Positions 6,215 through 12,870 are shown, counted from the first letter of the stretch. The stretch: DNA of 24,537 bases from an uncultured Flavobacteriales bacterium (GCA_946482515.1 CAMLRS010000030.1:1-24537), one strand, 5' to 3'. Notes: generated by a model not told the origin, from the letters alone. Made by a program: numbers and translations.

Positions 6215-6763
6215 TCACTTTTTCGTGATATCGCACAACATATCCGAATGGATATTCAGCCCGATGTTCCCGATGTTGTAATAGAATTCGGTGCTGACGA
6301 TCCATACGATCTCACAGATCTCGCGCTCGGAGTAATGTTTGGCTAATCCGGCAAAGGTTTCCGGGTCCATGCGGCGCTCTTTGGTGAGCAAGGTCACGAA
6401 ATCGAGCAACGCACGCTCTGCTTCTGAAAACAACGGGCTTGTCTGGTAATCGCTGAGCGCGTCGAATTTCGCCGGGTTCATCGACGATTCGATGGCGATC
6501 ATGCGCGAAATGTCTATACAGAACAGACAGACGTTCAAGCGCGCCACCTGCTGACGAACGAGCATGAGCGTTTCGGCCGGCAATTGCAGCTTCTTGTCCA
6601 GTTTTCCAATCTTCATCGAGAAGAAGCCAAAGCTCATCGGCATGCGCACCGAGCTGACTTTTAAAGGCGTTAATACTTTTCCGAATTTTTTACGGGAGAA
6701 TGCATAGATCATTTTCCACATCAGGCTTTGCGGCTGTTCCACCGGCTTCAAATAGGTATCCAT
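6215..6763 (-). CDS. carboxymuconolactone decarboxylase / AhpD-like protein (ECF41-linked)
   Basis: A 182-aa all-helical cytoplasmic protein of the carboxymuconolactone decarboxylase/AhpD superfamily (COG2128-like). The core R-x(8)-CLFC (Cys79 and Cys82) corresponds to the redox CxxC of AhpD-like proteins. The His that usually follows at C+3 is absent (CIDISR), so a classical AhpD proton relay is not supported. Other family signs are PAETLMLVRQQVARLN before the motif and the helical SEAERALLDFVTLLTKERRM...SEREICEIVWIVSTEFYYNIGNIGLNI after it. The sigma-factor gene upstream on the same strand is of the ECF41 type, whose known targets are genes of this family; a TGTCACA promoter lies 40 bp upstream. 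It probably acts in oxidative or electrophile defence, but its substrate is unknown. Confidence 0.88.
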   Translation of the reverse strand: MDTYLKPVEQPQSLMWKMIYAFSRKKFGKVLTPLKVSSVRMPMSFGFFSMKIGKLDKKLQLPAETLMLVRQQVARLNVCLFCIDISRMIAIESSMNPAKFDALSDYQTSPLFSEAERALLDFVTLLTKERRMDPETFAGLAKHYSEREICEIVWIVSTEFYYNIGNIGLNIHSDMLCDITKK

Positions 6764-6783
6764 AAAAGTGTTTTTGTACCAAA

Positions 6784-6809
6784 GACCGGGGGAAACCTGT
6801 TTTGTGACA
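6784..6809 (-). promoter_or_regulatory. ECF41-type promoter candidate
   Basis: Minus strand: TGTCACA (6809-6803), 15 bp, then GGTC (6787-6784), 20 bp before the ATG at 6763. Published ECF41 target promoters carry TGTCACA in the -35 region and CGTC in the -10 region; here the -35 is perfect and the -10 has one mismatch. The position, between an ECF41 gene and its typical target, makes chance unlikely. Confidence 0.7.
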
Positions 6810-6818
6810 AGAACGGTG

Positions 6819-6868
6819 AAAAAAAATTCACAATGCAGAATTCAGAATGCATAATTCTGCATTGTGAA
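6819..6868 (-). terminator. terminator of the ECF41 sigma gene, long perfect inverted repeat
   Basis: TTCACAATGCAGAATT (6827-6842) and AATTCTGCATTGTGAA (6853-6868) form a perfect 16-bp stem with a 10-nt loop. In the minus direction it is followed by eight T (complement of 6819-6826). It lies 15 bp after the sigma-factor stop and separates that gene from the promoter of the next one. GAATTCTGAATTCTGCATT continues the same word on its right, so part of this may be a mobile or repeated element. Confidence 0.85.
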
Positions 6869-6882
6869 TTCTGAATTCTGCA

Positions 6883-7749
6883 TTATCGAATGTGGAGCTT
6901 ATCCGGATTCCGAATAAACAAAATGCGCGCGATGCCGTTTTCATCGAAGTTGACGCACAAAGCGGAATCCAGCTCGCCGGTTGCTTCCATGTAAAGCAGC
7001 GCTGCCGGATGACCGTTGAAAAAACCTGGTCTGTAGGTGTACGTTTCGCCTTTTTCCAGTCCTTGTTTCGTGACACCGATGAGGAATTTGATCACTTTAT
7101 CTGCACCGAAGAGCGGTTTCAATGCCGCAGCACGTTTGCCACCACCGTCGTTGTACAGCTCGATGTCGCGCACCAGGATGTCTTCCAGTGCCGAGCGGTC
7201 CATCTGGTACATTGCCGACAGAAACGCTTCGGTCAAAGCGCGGTGTTTGTCTGCATCTACCGGTTTGGCAATTGTGGAATGCATTTTCTGACGCGCCCGG
7301 TGCAGGAGCTGCCGGCAGTTGTCTTCGGATTGCTCGGTGAGCTCGGCGATCACTTCGTAGTTTTCCGAAAAGCTTTCCCGCAGGATAAACACAGCGCGTT
7401 CTATTGGATTGAGCCGTTCGAGCAGCATCAGCAATCCGTAATCGATCGAAGGTATTTCGGGGTTCGCTTCCAGCGTGATGTACGGTTCCGGCAGCCAGAA
7501 CCCGGTATAGGTCTCGCGTGCCGTCTTGACTTCGTTCAGCCGGTTGATGCTCCGGTTCACCACCATGCGCGCAAGGTACATTTTCAGGTTGGCCACTTCC
7601 GGGCGATCGGTCTTCAGCCATTTTTCGTACACATCCTGCACAATGTCTTCGGCTTCTTCCACCGTTCCCATCATGTTGTAAGCAATTTTGAACAGGTACG
7701 GACGAAGCGAAACGAGCTGGTCCTGAGATTCTGTGAGTTGTGTCTGCAA
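6883..7749 (-). CDS. ECF41 family RNA polymerase sigma factor (SigJ-like)
   Basis: A 288-aa sigma factor. Sigma region 2 is at about residues 15-75 (YLFKIAYNMMGTVEEAEDIVQDVY), region 4 at about 105-157 (LLERLNPIERAVFILRESF..., NCRQLLHRARQK), and a SnoaL/NTF2-like C-terminal domain at about 165-288. Three ECF41 hallmarks are present: WLPEP in the linker (85-89), DGGGK (201-205) and NPDKL near the C-terminus (281-285). In ECF41 proteins the C-terminal domain controls sigma activity in place of an anti-sigma factor. The start is TTG at 7749: no ATG occurs before region 2, and the length fits the family. The neighbour downstream is the expected target gene. A short ACGCTT-GGGG-AAGCGT hairpin (7763-7778) lies in the leader. 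The inducing signal is unknown. Confidence 0.93.
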   Translation of the reverse strand: MQTQLTESQDQLVSLRPYLFKIAYNMMGTVEEAEDIVQDVYEKWLKTDRPEVANLKMYLARMVVNRSINRLNEVKTARETYTGFWLPEPYITLEANPEIPSIDYGLLMLLERLNPIERAVFILRESFSENYEVIAELTEQSEDNCRQLLHRARQKMHSTIAKPVDADKHRALTEAFLSAMYQMDRSALEDILVRDIELYNDGGGKRAAALKPLFGADKVIKFLIGVTKQGLEKGETYTYRPGFFNGHPAALLYMEATGELDSALCVNFDENGIARILFIRNPDKLHIR

Positions 7750-7818
7750 ACCGTTTGTATTTACGCTTGGGGAAGCGTTGTGCGGACTTAAAGATGGCAG
7801 ATTTTTAGCTTTCAGACA

Positions 7819-8424
7819 TCATTTCCGCCTGAAAAAATACAGGGTGTGACCATGATTGTAATAACCACTTCTGTATGCATCCATTTCGCTTTCAATCAGT
7901 TTGTCATTGATCCATTCGACAATGAGGTAATTGCCGGAATGGGAAAAATACCATCCTGCTGTTAGCCGAAGCTGCCCGGTGTTTGCCTGCTGCAAGTCGG
8001 CAGTATAGGCACTGTCCGGATAAAACGCCTGAACGATCTCAGCGCCGCTCAGTATGGCAGCACTATCGGTGCTTTGGAAACAATGATCGATGATGAGCAC
8101 ATAGCTTTGCATGTGATGTCCGCTGGAATAATGATAGTCGAACCACTTGAGCTGCCATTCGGAAGTGTCTTTTCGCAATTCCGAGAGCGTATCCATAATG
8201 GCTTGTTTTCCGGCTATCAACGTATGCATCTGCTGACGGATCACTTCTACGGAATCATCATTGTGCAGCTCAACCACCTGGTCTTTAAAAACAAAAGGAT
8301 CGAAGACCATGATCGCTTTGTTGGGGTCAATCACCTGGAATGCGTCCTTTTCAACGGGTTCCTGGGTAACCGCCGGAAAAGACAGCATGAGAATGAAAAC
8401 GAGAATGAGTTGATTGGATTTCAT
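7819..8424 (-). CDS. secreted protein of unknown function
   Basis: A 201-aa protein starting MKSNQLILVFILMLSFPAVTQ, a clear Sec signal peptide. The in-frame ATG at 8457 would put 11 residues before it and is rejected. The mature part has an acidic N-terminal half (EKDAFQVIDPNKAIMVFDPFVFKDQ), a helical stretch (SVEVIRQQMHTLIAGKQAIMDTLSELRKD) and a beta-rich C-terminal half (SYVLIIDHCF, LTAGWYFSHSGNYLIVEWIND, HTLYFFRRK). One or two Cys only. No family recognised; probably periplasmic. The gene ends 69 bp from the sigma-factor start and has its own upstream region divergent from the VOC gene. Confidence 0.7.
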   Translation of the reverse strand: MKSNQLILVFILMLSFPAVTQEPVEKDAFQVIDPNKAIMVFDPFVFKDQVVELHNDDSVEVIRQQMHTLIAGKQAIMDTLSELRKDTSEWQLKWFDYHYSSGHHMQSYVLIIDHCFQSTDSAAILSGAEIVQAFYPDSAYTADLQQANTGQLRLTAGWYFSHSGNYLIVEWINDKLIESEMDAYRSGYYNHGHTLYFFRRK

Positions 8425-8482
8425 TGCGTGTGATTGAACGAAGAATGGTACACGCAACCGTTGGATCGGTTCAATCGGATGA

Positions 8483-8514
8483 TTGCTTTTGATGCAGATG
8501 ATTCGTTACTTTAG
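8483..8514 (+). promoter_or_regulatory. candidate promoter of the VOC gene
   Basis: TTG (8483-8485), 21-bp spacer, TACTTTAG (8507-8514), a one-mismatch variant of TAnnTTTG, 17 bp before the ATG at 8532. It favours the upstream start for the VOC protein. Confidence 0.45.
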
Positions 8515-8531
8515 CTGTCAAACGCTACACC

Positions 8532-9059
8532 ATGAAAAAAACAGTACTCATCCCCGCAGGACTGCTGGCTTCCTTTGCACTGGGCTTCTATATTTGCAAG
8601 CTGGCAACGGACCTGCCGGAAACCCAAACGGCGAAGGCCGATAAGCCATCGACGAAGCATCATACACTCAAAGAAAAAGAAGGACATATGAAATTAGGAG
8701 CATTTTCCATCAGCCTGAGCGTCAAAGACCTCAAAGTTTCCAAAGCATTTTACGAAAACCTCGGCTTCAGTCATTTCGCAGGAAGTGAAGCGCAGAATTA
8801 CCTGATCATGAAAAACGGCAATGCGCTCGTTGGCTTGTTCCAGGGCATGTTCCAGGGAAATATCCTGACCTTCAACCCGGGCTGGGATGAAAACGCACAG
8901 AACGTTGACAACTTCGACGATGTGAGAGCCATTCAGAAAGAGCTGAAAAGCAAAAACGTGAAGCTCGACAGCGAAGCAGATGAAAGTACAACAGGACCCG
9001 GAAGCATCATGCTCACCGATCCGGATGGAAACATGGTACTGATCGATCAGCACCGCTAA
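8532..9059 (+). CDS. VOC (glyoxalase/bleomycin-resistance fold) protein with an N-terminal membrane anchor
   Basis: A 175-aa protein. Residues 1-24 (MKKTVLIPAGLLASFALGFY) are a signal peptide or signal anchor, 25-52 a polar linker, and 53-175 a VOC domain: MKLGAFSISLSVKDLKVSKAFYENLGF is the first beta-alpha-beta unit and GSIMLTDPDGNMVLIDQHR the last strand with the typical DPDGN. VOC proteins bind a divalent metal and act as glyoxalase-, dioxygenase- or resistance-type enzymes; the reaction here is unknown. An internal ATG at 8688 begins the domain exactly and is preceded by an AGAAGGA that resembles a ribosome binding site, so a cytoplasmic form may also be made or be the only form. Bacteroidota use such sites little, and the promoter spacing suits 8532. 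Confidence 0.85.
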   Translation: MKKTVLIPAGLLASFALGFYICKLATDLPETQTAKADKPSTKHHTLKEKEGHMKLGAFSISLSVKDLKVSKAFYENLGFSHFAGSEAQNYLIMKNGNALVGLFQGMFQGNILTFNPGWDENAQNVDNFDDVRAIQKELKSKNVKLDSEADESTTGPGSIMLTDPDGNMVLIDQHR

Positions 9060-9079
9060 AAAACACGAGACCAAAAAGA

Positions 9080-9116
9080 AAGCCTGTTCATGGAATTGAA
9101 CAGGCTTTTGATTTTT
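9080..9116. terminator. bidirectional intrinsic terminator between convergent genes
   Basis: Perfect 11-bp stem AAGCCTGTTCA/TGAACAGGCTT (9080-9090, 9097-9107) with a 6-nt loop. On the plus strand TTTTGATTTTT follows; on the minus strand TTCTTTTTGG follows. It lies 20 bp after the VOC stop and 10 bp after the stop of the minus-strand gene at 9127, so it serves both. Confidence 0.9.
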
Positions 9117-9126
9117 ACCGAAAATA

Positions 9127-9498
9127 TTAATTCAGTTGCTGCTCTGTAGCCTGCGACTTCACATAGTTGTCGACTTCGTTGTGCGGAATCTCTTTCACCG
9201 GGATCAAAAAATCGCCGTTGGATCCGGAGATCACAATCTTCGGCACATACTGTCCCGGAAATGTTCCTCTGGAAGTGTAAGGCGTCGTACCTTGTCCCAA
9301 AGGTCCCGTCCATCCCATCGAATCGATCTTCAGCCCGCCTACGAAATGGCTGTCGCGCACCAGGCTGAAGCCATACGAGTAATTCGGAGCATCACCTTGT
9401 ACTTCAATGATAAATACTCCGGGAGTGTCCAATCCTGTCCACAGATACGTGGCCGTTGTTTTAGCCGCATTAACCGGCTCTTTTCCATAGAATCCCAT
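9127..9498 (-). CDS. unknown small beta-rich protein
   Basis: A 123-aa protein without a signal peptide or transmembrane segment, with short beta strands separated by Gly/Ser turns (YLWTGLDTPGVFIIEVQG, YSYGFSLVRDSHFVGG, YVPKIVISGSNGDFLIPV). No named family recognised. By eye its C-terminal half follows the same pattern as the product of 21007-21360 (aromatic-x-V/G-SF...G..GF/GW...I-V-I/L-x-G-x-F-x-I-x-P), so the two may be remote homologues with a beta-sandwich fold. Both genes also carry the same upstream DNA motif (here 9524-9551). No Cys, unlike the other protein. The start at 9498 is the only ATG giving the full frame. Its 3' end shares a terminator with the VOC gene. Confidence 0.65.
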   Translation of the reverse strand: MGFYGKEPVNAAKTTATYLWTGLDTPGVFIIEVQGDAPNYSYGFSLVRDSHFVGGLKIDSMGWTGPLGQGTTPYTSRGTFPGQYVPKIVISGSNGDFLIPVKEIPHNEVDNYVKSQATEQQLN

Positions 9499-9523
9499 AA
9501 TAATTCAGTTTTTAGTCGTTAGT

Positions 9524-9551
9524 CCTACTCGTAAGGTTTTTCGGGGCCACC
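9524..9551 (-). promoter_or_regulatory. motif shared with the upstream region of 21007-21360
   Basis: Minus strand GGTG-x3-CCC-x-AAAAACCTT-x-ACGAGTAGG, 25 bp before the ATG at 9498. The same order of words lies upstream of the gene at 21360 (21415-21446). The similarity spans about 30 bp with small gaps, more than expected for unrelated spacers. It could be the promoter of an alternative sigma factor or a regulator site. Confidence 0.5.
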
Positions 9552-9694
9552 AGGCCATTACGGGAAAATCCGTTACTGGCATAACTCAAATTTCCGCCAT
9601 TCGCAGGTGCAGGAAAAGGGTATTTTTACGTGTTGTGATTAAACAGGTAAGTTTCTGACAAACAGCACGTATCCGGATTTTTCTGCAACCTTAC

Positions 9695-9702
9695 TATCTT
9701 TG
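9695..9702 (+). promoter_or_regulatory. perfect -7 element, suggesting a leaderless mRNA
   Basis: TATCTTTG matches TAnnTTTG fully and ends only 4 bp before the ATG at 9707. With the usual 5-8 bp from -7 to transcription start, the mRNA would begin at or next to the start codon. The -33 region has no clear TTG. Confidence 0.6.
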
Positions 9703-9706
9703 AGCT

Positions 9707-10132
9707 ATGGCAGGAGTTAAAACCAAACAGCACAACGGCGACGTGATCCATTTCATCGATGCGTTTGCCGATACCGAGCAAAAGAAGCAGGACAGCTACG
9801 ACCTGATTCAGCTGATGCAGGATTTCACCGGTCACGAACCAAAAATGTGGGGACCGTCTATCATCGGGTTCGGAGTTTATCACATTCCGGGTCCAGGCGG
9901 TAAAAAAGGAGCCGACTGGCCGATGCTGGGTTTTTCACCGCGCAAAACCGCCATTTCGCTCTACGTCTACACCGGCCTGAAAGAACACGGGCATTTACTC
10001 GAAGGCCTGGGGAAATTCACCATGGGCAAAGCCTGCATTTACGTCAAAAAGCTTTCGGATATCGACCAGGAACAGCTCAAGAAGATTATGGGTGCGAGTA
10101 TGGTGTGGGTTAAGGAGAAATATGGGGATTAA
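9707..10132 (+). CDS. DUF1801 domain protein
   Basis: A 141-aa cytoplasmic protein matching DUF1801 over its whole length: helices with DVIHFIDAFADTEQKKQDSYDLIQLMQDFTGHEPKMWG, then SIIGFGVYHIPGPGGKKGADWPMLGFSPRKTAISLYVY and LGKFTMGKACIYVKKLSDID. The patterns EPKMWG, GFG-x-Y, GFSPRK and LGK-x-x-x-GK-x-C-x-Y are those I associate with this family. DUF1801 proteins relate to the YdhG/Fra iron-chaperone-like fold; function of this branch is unknown. The start is set by the GxG-free N-terminal helix and a perfect -7 element 4 bp upstream, which suggests translation without a leader. A second, different DUF1801 protein is encoded at 12363-12734. Confidence 0.88.
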   Translation: MAGVKTKQHNGDVIHFIDAFADTEQKKQDSYDLIQLMQDFTGHEPKMWGPSIIGFGVYHIPGPGGKKGADWPMLGFSPRKTAISLYVYTGLKEHGHLLEGLGKFTMGKACIYVKKLSDIDQEQLKKIMGASMVWVKEKYGD

Positions 10133-10144
10133 TGCTCTTCCCTG

Positions 10145-10432
10145 CTAAATTTTAAACCGCAACCCTTTCTCCGCCAGCGCTTCTTTCAGAACCGGCATCG
10201 ATTTCGATCCCATGCCGTGCAGCTTCAGAATTTCCTTTTCCGTATACGCTGCCAGTTTTTCCAGGCTATCGATTCCCGCATGCAACAAAGCATTCCTCGC
10301 CGGATTTGCCAATAGGGACAGAAATCCTTCTGCGGGCTTTTTCTGCTGCTCACAAACCGGGCAGGTCGGACAGTCGGAGGTTTTGGAATACTGGTGACCT
10401 TTCGGACAGGTGCGGAGGTTTTCGTCAGTCAT
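10145..10432 (-). CDS. zinc-ribbon / RNA polymerase alpha-CTD-like helix-hairpin-helix protein
   Basis: A 95-aa protein. The N-terminal third has CPKGHQYSKTSDCPTCPVC, a Cys/His-rich knuckle able to bind zinc (CxxxH-x8-CxxCxxC). Residues ~38-95 (SLLANPARNALLHAGIDSLEKL, TEKEILKLHGMGSKSMPVLKEALAEKGL) follow the RNA polymerase alpha C-terminal domain / helix-hairpin-helix pattern: NPARNALLxAGI-x-T/SLEKL and LHGMGxKSxPxLKxAL. The alpha-CTD binds DNA and activators, so this stand-alone form might bind DNA or an RNA polymerase partner; that is inference. ATG at 10432 preferred to 10450, since six residues before it have no family support. Convergent with the DUF1801 gene, 12 bp between stops. Confidence 0.82.
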   Translation of the reverse strand: MTDENLRTCPKGHQYSKTSDCPTCPVCEQQKKPAEGFLSLLANPARNALLHAGIDSLEKLAAYTEKEILKLHGMGSKSMPVLKEALAEKGLRFKI

Positions 10433-10560
10433 AGCCAAGATCGATTGCAATTACCTAAAAATGCAAAACAATTCAGAAGATGCGTCATTTTTGAAGACTT
10501 AATCGCCAATTAATATCGGTTTTAGCAGACTTTTTTTATTTTCCCACCAAAATTTTAATT

Positions 10561-12297
10561 ATGACACTATTCACGTTACGCAGAGCGACCCTGCTTTCTT
10601 TGGGGTTGGTCGTCATGTTCGGCTGTAAAAAAGAAAATCTGAAACAATTTAATAAACCGACCGATCCGGTGCTGAAACACATTCTTGACCTGGGATTTGC
10701 CCGGGAAGATATTCGTGAGTTCAAGGATTATTACCTGGTTGAAGGGGATATCCGTTTCATGAAAAACCAGTCGCCTCCAACAAAACAGGCGCATGCAGGT
10801 TCGCTGATCAGCTATGCAAATCGAAACGTCACCGTTTTTTTGGATATTAGCAGTTTTTCCGGTTTGACTTTTCAGTCAAGAATCAACAATGCGTTTAACA
10901 ATGCCCTGAACGCTTATGCCGGGATCAGTTTCACATGCATAGATTTAAGCTCGACCGGATCGGCAGGATCAGCCGATATTGTGATCAAATCAGGAAATCT
11001 TCCTACGGATGTTTGTGGGGAAGGTGAGTTTCCTGTAAGTGGAAACGCTGGACCTGAAGTTATTATAGATCAGGGAGAAGTTGGGTCTCATACGGAAGCC
11101 CAGCTTACTTTTCTACTGATCCATGAATTGGGACATAATATAGGATTGCGGCATACTGATTGGTCATCGGCCGGTGAGTCAACCGCTGTGCACATCGATG
11201 CAACACCTAATTCAGATGCTAATTCCGTAATGAACTCTGGAACCTGTGGTTATTCATTTTCAGCACTTTCTTCTATGGACGAGCGTGCAATCCAGGTGTT
11301 GTATCCTGAAATACGTTATGCTGCCTGGGGAACAGGACTTGGTTCTGCGGGAAGTATTCGTACAGGGGACTTCAACGCCGACGGAAGAACAGATATGTTG
11401 CAGATTGCTTCCGGTAATTCACATGTTTGGCTCTCCAGCGGATCTGCACTTGTTAATTCCGGTACATGGGGCACAGGTCATGGAACATTTGCTGAAACAC
11501 GGGTAGCCGATTTCAACGGAGACGGCAAAGCTGATCTGGCTCAGTTTGCTTCTTCAGGGAATTCGTATGTGTGGTTTTCAACAGGATCCGGATTCTCGGC
11601 TCAAGGGCTTTGGGGAACAGGACACGGAGCAGCTTCAGGTCTTTTGCTTGCCGATCTGAATGCTGATGGTAAAAAGGATGTGATCCAGATCGCGAGTGGC
11701 AATTCCTATGTGTGGTTGTCAAGCGGCTCCGGATTTACTTACCAGGGACTTTGGGGAACTGGTCACGGGACTATCAACCAGCTGCGTGTAATCGACTTCA
11801 ACGCCGATGGAAGGGAAGATCTTATTCAGGTTAGCGCAGTAGGAAACTCCTATGTATGGACCTCATCCGGGACCGGATTCACATACTTGGGACTTACAGG
11901 TAGTGGACATGGCAGTATCGGTAACATCTTTACAGGAGATTTCAACAATGATAGTAGGGTTGATCTGATGCAGGTTTCTTCAGGAAACGCGCATGTCTGG
12001 CTTTCAAATGGTAGCTCATTCGTATCAAGCGGTACCTGGGCAACAGGTGTTGGGCTTGCTTCCGAAATCAAAGTATTGGATATGAATGGTGACGGCAGTG
12101 ATGATATCATTCAGATTTACGAAGGTGCTTCTTTCAGATGGCTTTCGACTGGTTCCGCATTCGGCTCCTACCGTTTTTGGTCCAGCGGTCATGGATTCGC
12201 CTCCGAAAACTTTGTAGGAACATTTAACAGCGGTGCTACTGTTGATATTATACAGGTTTCTACATCAGGTAATGCTTACTTCTGGTCGTCCTTTTAA
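10561..12297 (+). CDS. lipoprotein zinc metalloprotease (M57-like) with seven FG-GAP/VCBS-type repeats
   Basis: A 578-aa exported protein. The leader MTLFTLRRATLLSLGLVVMFGC ends in a lipobox with Cys22. Residues ~60-250 are a metzincin-like protease domain: LLIHELGHNIGLRH (HExxHxxGxxH from 188) gives the three zinc His and catalytic Glu, and the later SVMNSGTCG is a likely Met-turn. I place it near the M57 / HEIGH-type peptidases. Residues ~253-578 are seven repeats of 46-48 aa, each W/G-x-GHG...-D-F-N-x-D-G-x-x-D-x-x-Q-x-x-x-GNSYVWLSSGS. The DxNxDGxxD loops should bind calcium; seven units suit a seven-bladed propeller. The last unit has lost the loop (TFNSGATVD). No type IX sorting domain, so surface anchoring would be by lipid. 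Substrate unknown. A terminator follows. Confidence 0.9.
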   Translation: MTLFTLRRATLLSLGLVVMFGCKKENLKQFNKPTDPVLKHILDLGFAREDIREFKDYYLVEGDIRFMKNQSPPTKQAHAGSLISYANRNVTVFLDISSFSGLTFQSRINNAFNNALNAYAGISFTCIDLSSTGSAGSADIVIKSGNLPTDVCGEGEFPVSGNAGPEVIIDQGEVGSHTEAQLTFLLIHELGHNIGLRHTDWSSAGESTAVHIDATPNSDANSVMNSGTCGYSFSALSSMDERAIQVLYPEIRYAAWGTGLGSAGSIRTGDFNADGRTDMLQIASGNSHVWLSSGSALVNSGTWGTGHGTFAETRVADFNGDGKADLAQFASSGNSYVWFSTGSGFSAQGLWGTGHGAASGLLLADLNADGKKDVIQIASGNSYVWLSSGSGFTYQGLWGTGHGTINQLRVIDFNADGREDLIQVSAVGNSYVWTSSGTGFTYLGLTGSGHGSIGNIFTGDFNNDSRVDLMQVSSGNAHVWLSNGSSFVSSGTWATGVGLASEIKVLDMNGDGSDDIIQIYEGASFRWLSTGSAFGSYRFWSSGHGFASENFVGTFNSGATVDIIQVSTSGNAYFWSSF

Positions 12298-12327
12298 AAG
12301 TAGTTGATCAGATCTCAGACCATATTG

Positions 12328-12363
12328 ACCGGCAGTTTGAACAGGATTCAGCTGCCGGTTTTT
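12328..12363 (+). terminator. intrinsic terminator after the metalloprotease gene
   Basis: Stem ACCGGCAG/CTGCCGGT (12328-12335, 12352-12359), 8 bp, with a 16-nt loop, followed by TTTTTC. It lies 30 bp after the stop at 12297 and touches the last codon of the convergent gene. Confidence 0.75.
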
Positions 12364-12734
12364 CACATCCACCTCGCGTCGTTTTCCCTTACATCTTTTG
12401 CCCGGAACTTGGCGATCTTGCGGATCAGCTCTTTGGGAAGCGGCTGGTCATAGGGGAACTGGATGGTGTCCGTTCCGGTTTTGTAGTTGGCAAGCTCGGT
12501 TTTGAAGTGTTCCAGCGTGGAGCGCGTAGGCATGAAATTGAAATGTGATTTAAACGCCGAGATGGCAAACAAAATGCGTTTCTCTTCGAAAACCGGCGAT
12601 CCCCATTTGATCAATTCTTTTGCGTCCGGGGCTACTTCTTTCAGCAGCGCGCGGATCTCATGCAGCTTTTCCTGGGCCACCGGCGGAGCAGCAGCGTAAT
12701 ATTCCTCAACGGTTGAAGCTTTTATTTTGGGCAT
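12363..12734 (-). CDS. DUF1801 / YdhG-like protein
   Basis: A 123-aa cytoplasmic protein of the DUF1801 superfamily in its YdhG (iron chaperone-like) form: TVEEYYAAAPPVAQEKLHEIRALLKEVAPDAKELIKWGSPVFE, then RILFAISAFKSHFNFMP, DTIQFPYDQPLPKELIRKIAKFRAKD. The patterns ELIKWGSPVFE, I-x-AFKxHxxF and IQFPxDxPLPKELI are typical. Frataxin-like iron binding has been proposed for Bacillus members of this fold; here function is inferred only. The start at 12734 is preceded by a TATCTTTA element (12764-12757). The stop overlaps the T tract of the convergent metalloprotease terminator. Confidence 0.88.
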   Translation of the reverse strand: MPKIKASTVEEYYAAAPPVAQEKLHEIRALLKEVAPDAKELIKWGSPVFEEKRILFAISAFKSHFNFMPTRSTLEHFKTELANYKTGTDTIQFPYDQPLPKELIRKIAKFRAKDVRENDARWM

Positions 12735-12756
12735 ATGCTATCAGATAGAAGACAGG

Positions 12757-12764
12757 TAAAGATA
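12757..12764 (-). promoter_or_regulatory. candidate -7 element for the YdhG-like gene
   Basis: Minus strand TATCTTTA, one mismatch to TAnnTTTG, 22 bp before the ATG at 12734. It starts right after the T tract of the terminator at 12765-12799, so end of one transcript and start of the next are packed together. No TTG at the -33 position. Confidence 0.45.
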
Positions 12765-12799
12765 ACAAAAAAGGCAGCGTGCCTGTTTTCACGCTGCCT
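12765..12799 (-). terminator. intrinsic terminator (minus strand) downstream of the HAF-repeat gene
   Basis: Perfect 10-bp stem AGGCAGCGTG/CACGCTGCCT (12772-12781, 12790-12799), 8-nt loop. In the minus direction it is followed by TTTTTTGTT. The only minus-strand gene upstream is 12956-14296, whose stop lies 157 bp before the stem. Confidence 0.85.
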
Positions 12800-12870
12800 C
12801 TGACCCGGTGTCTGCCTGCTACAACAACAGCCGGGCCTTGATTCTGATGAGTGTCCAAAATTTTATCCGT

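Noticed and set aside
6892..7791. 299-aa plus-strand open frame
   Set aside because: Antisense to the ECF41 sigma factor, whose hallmark motifs are unmistakable; shadow frame rich in His/Phe/Val.
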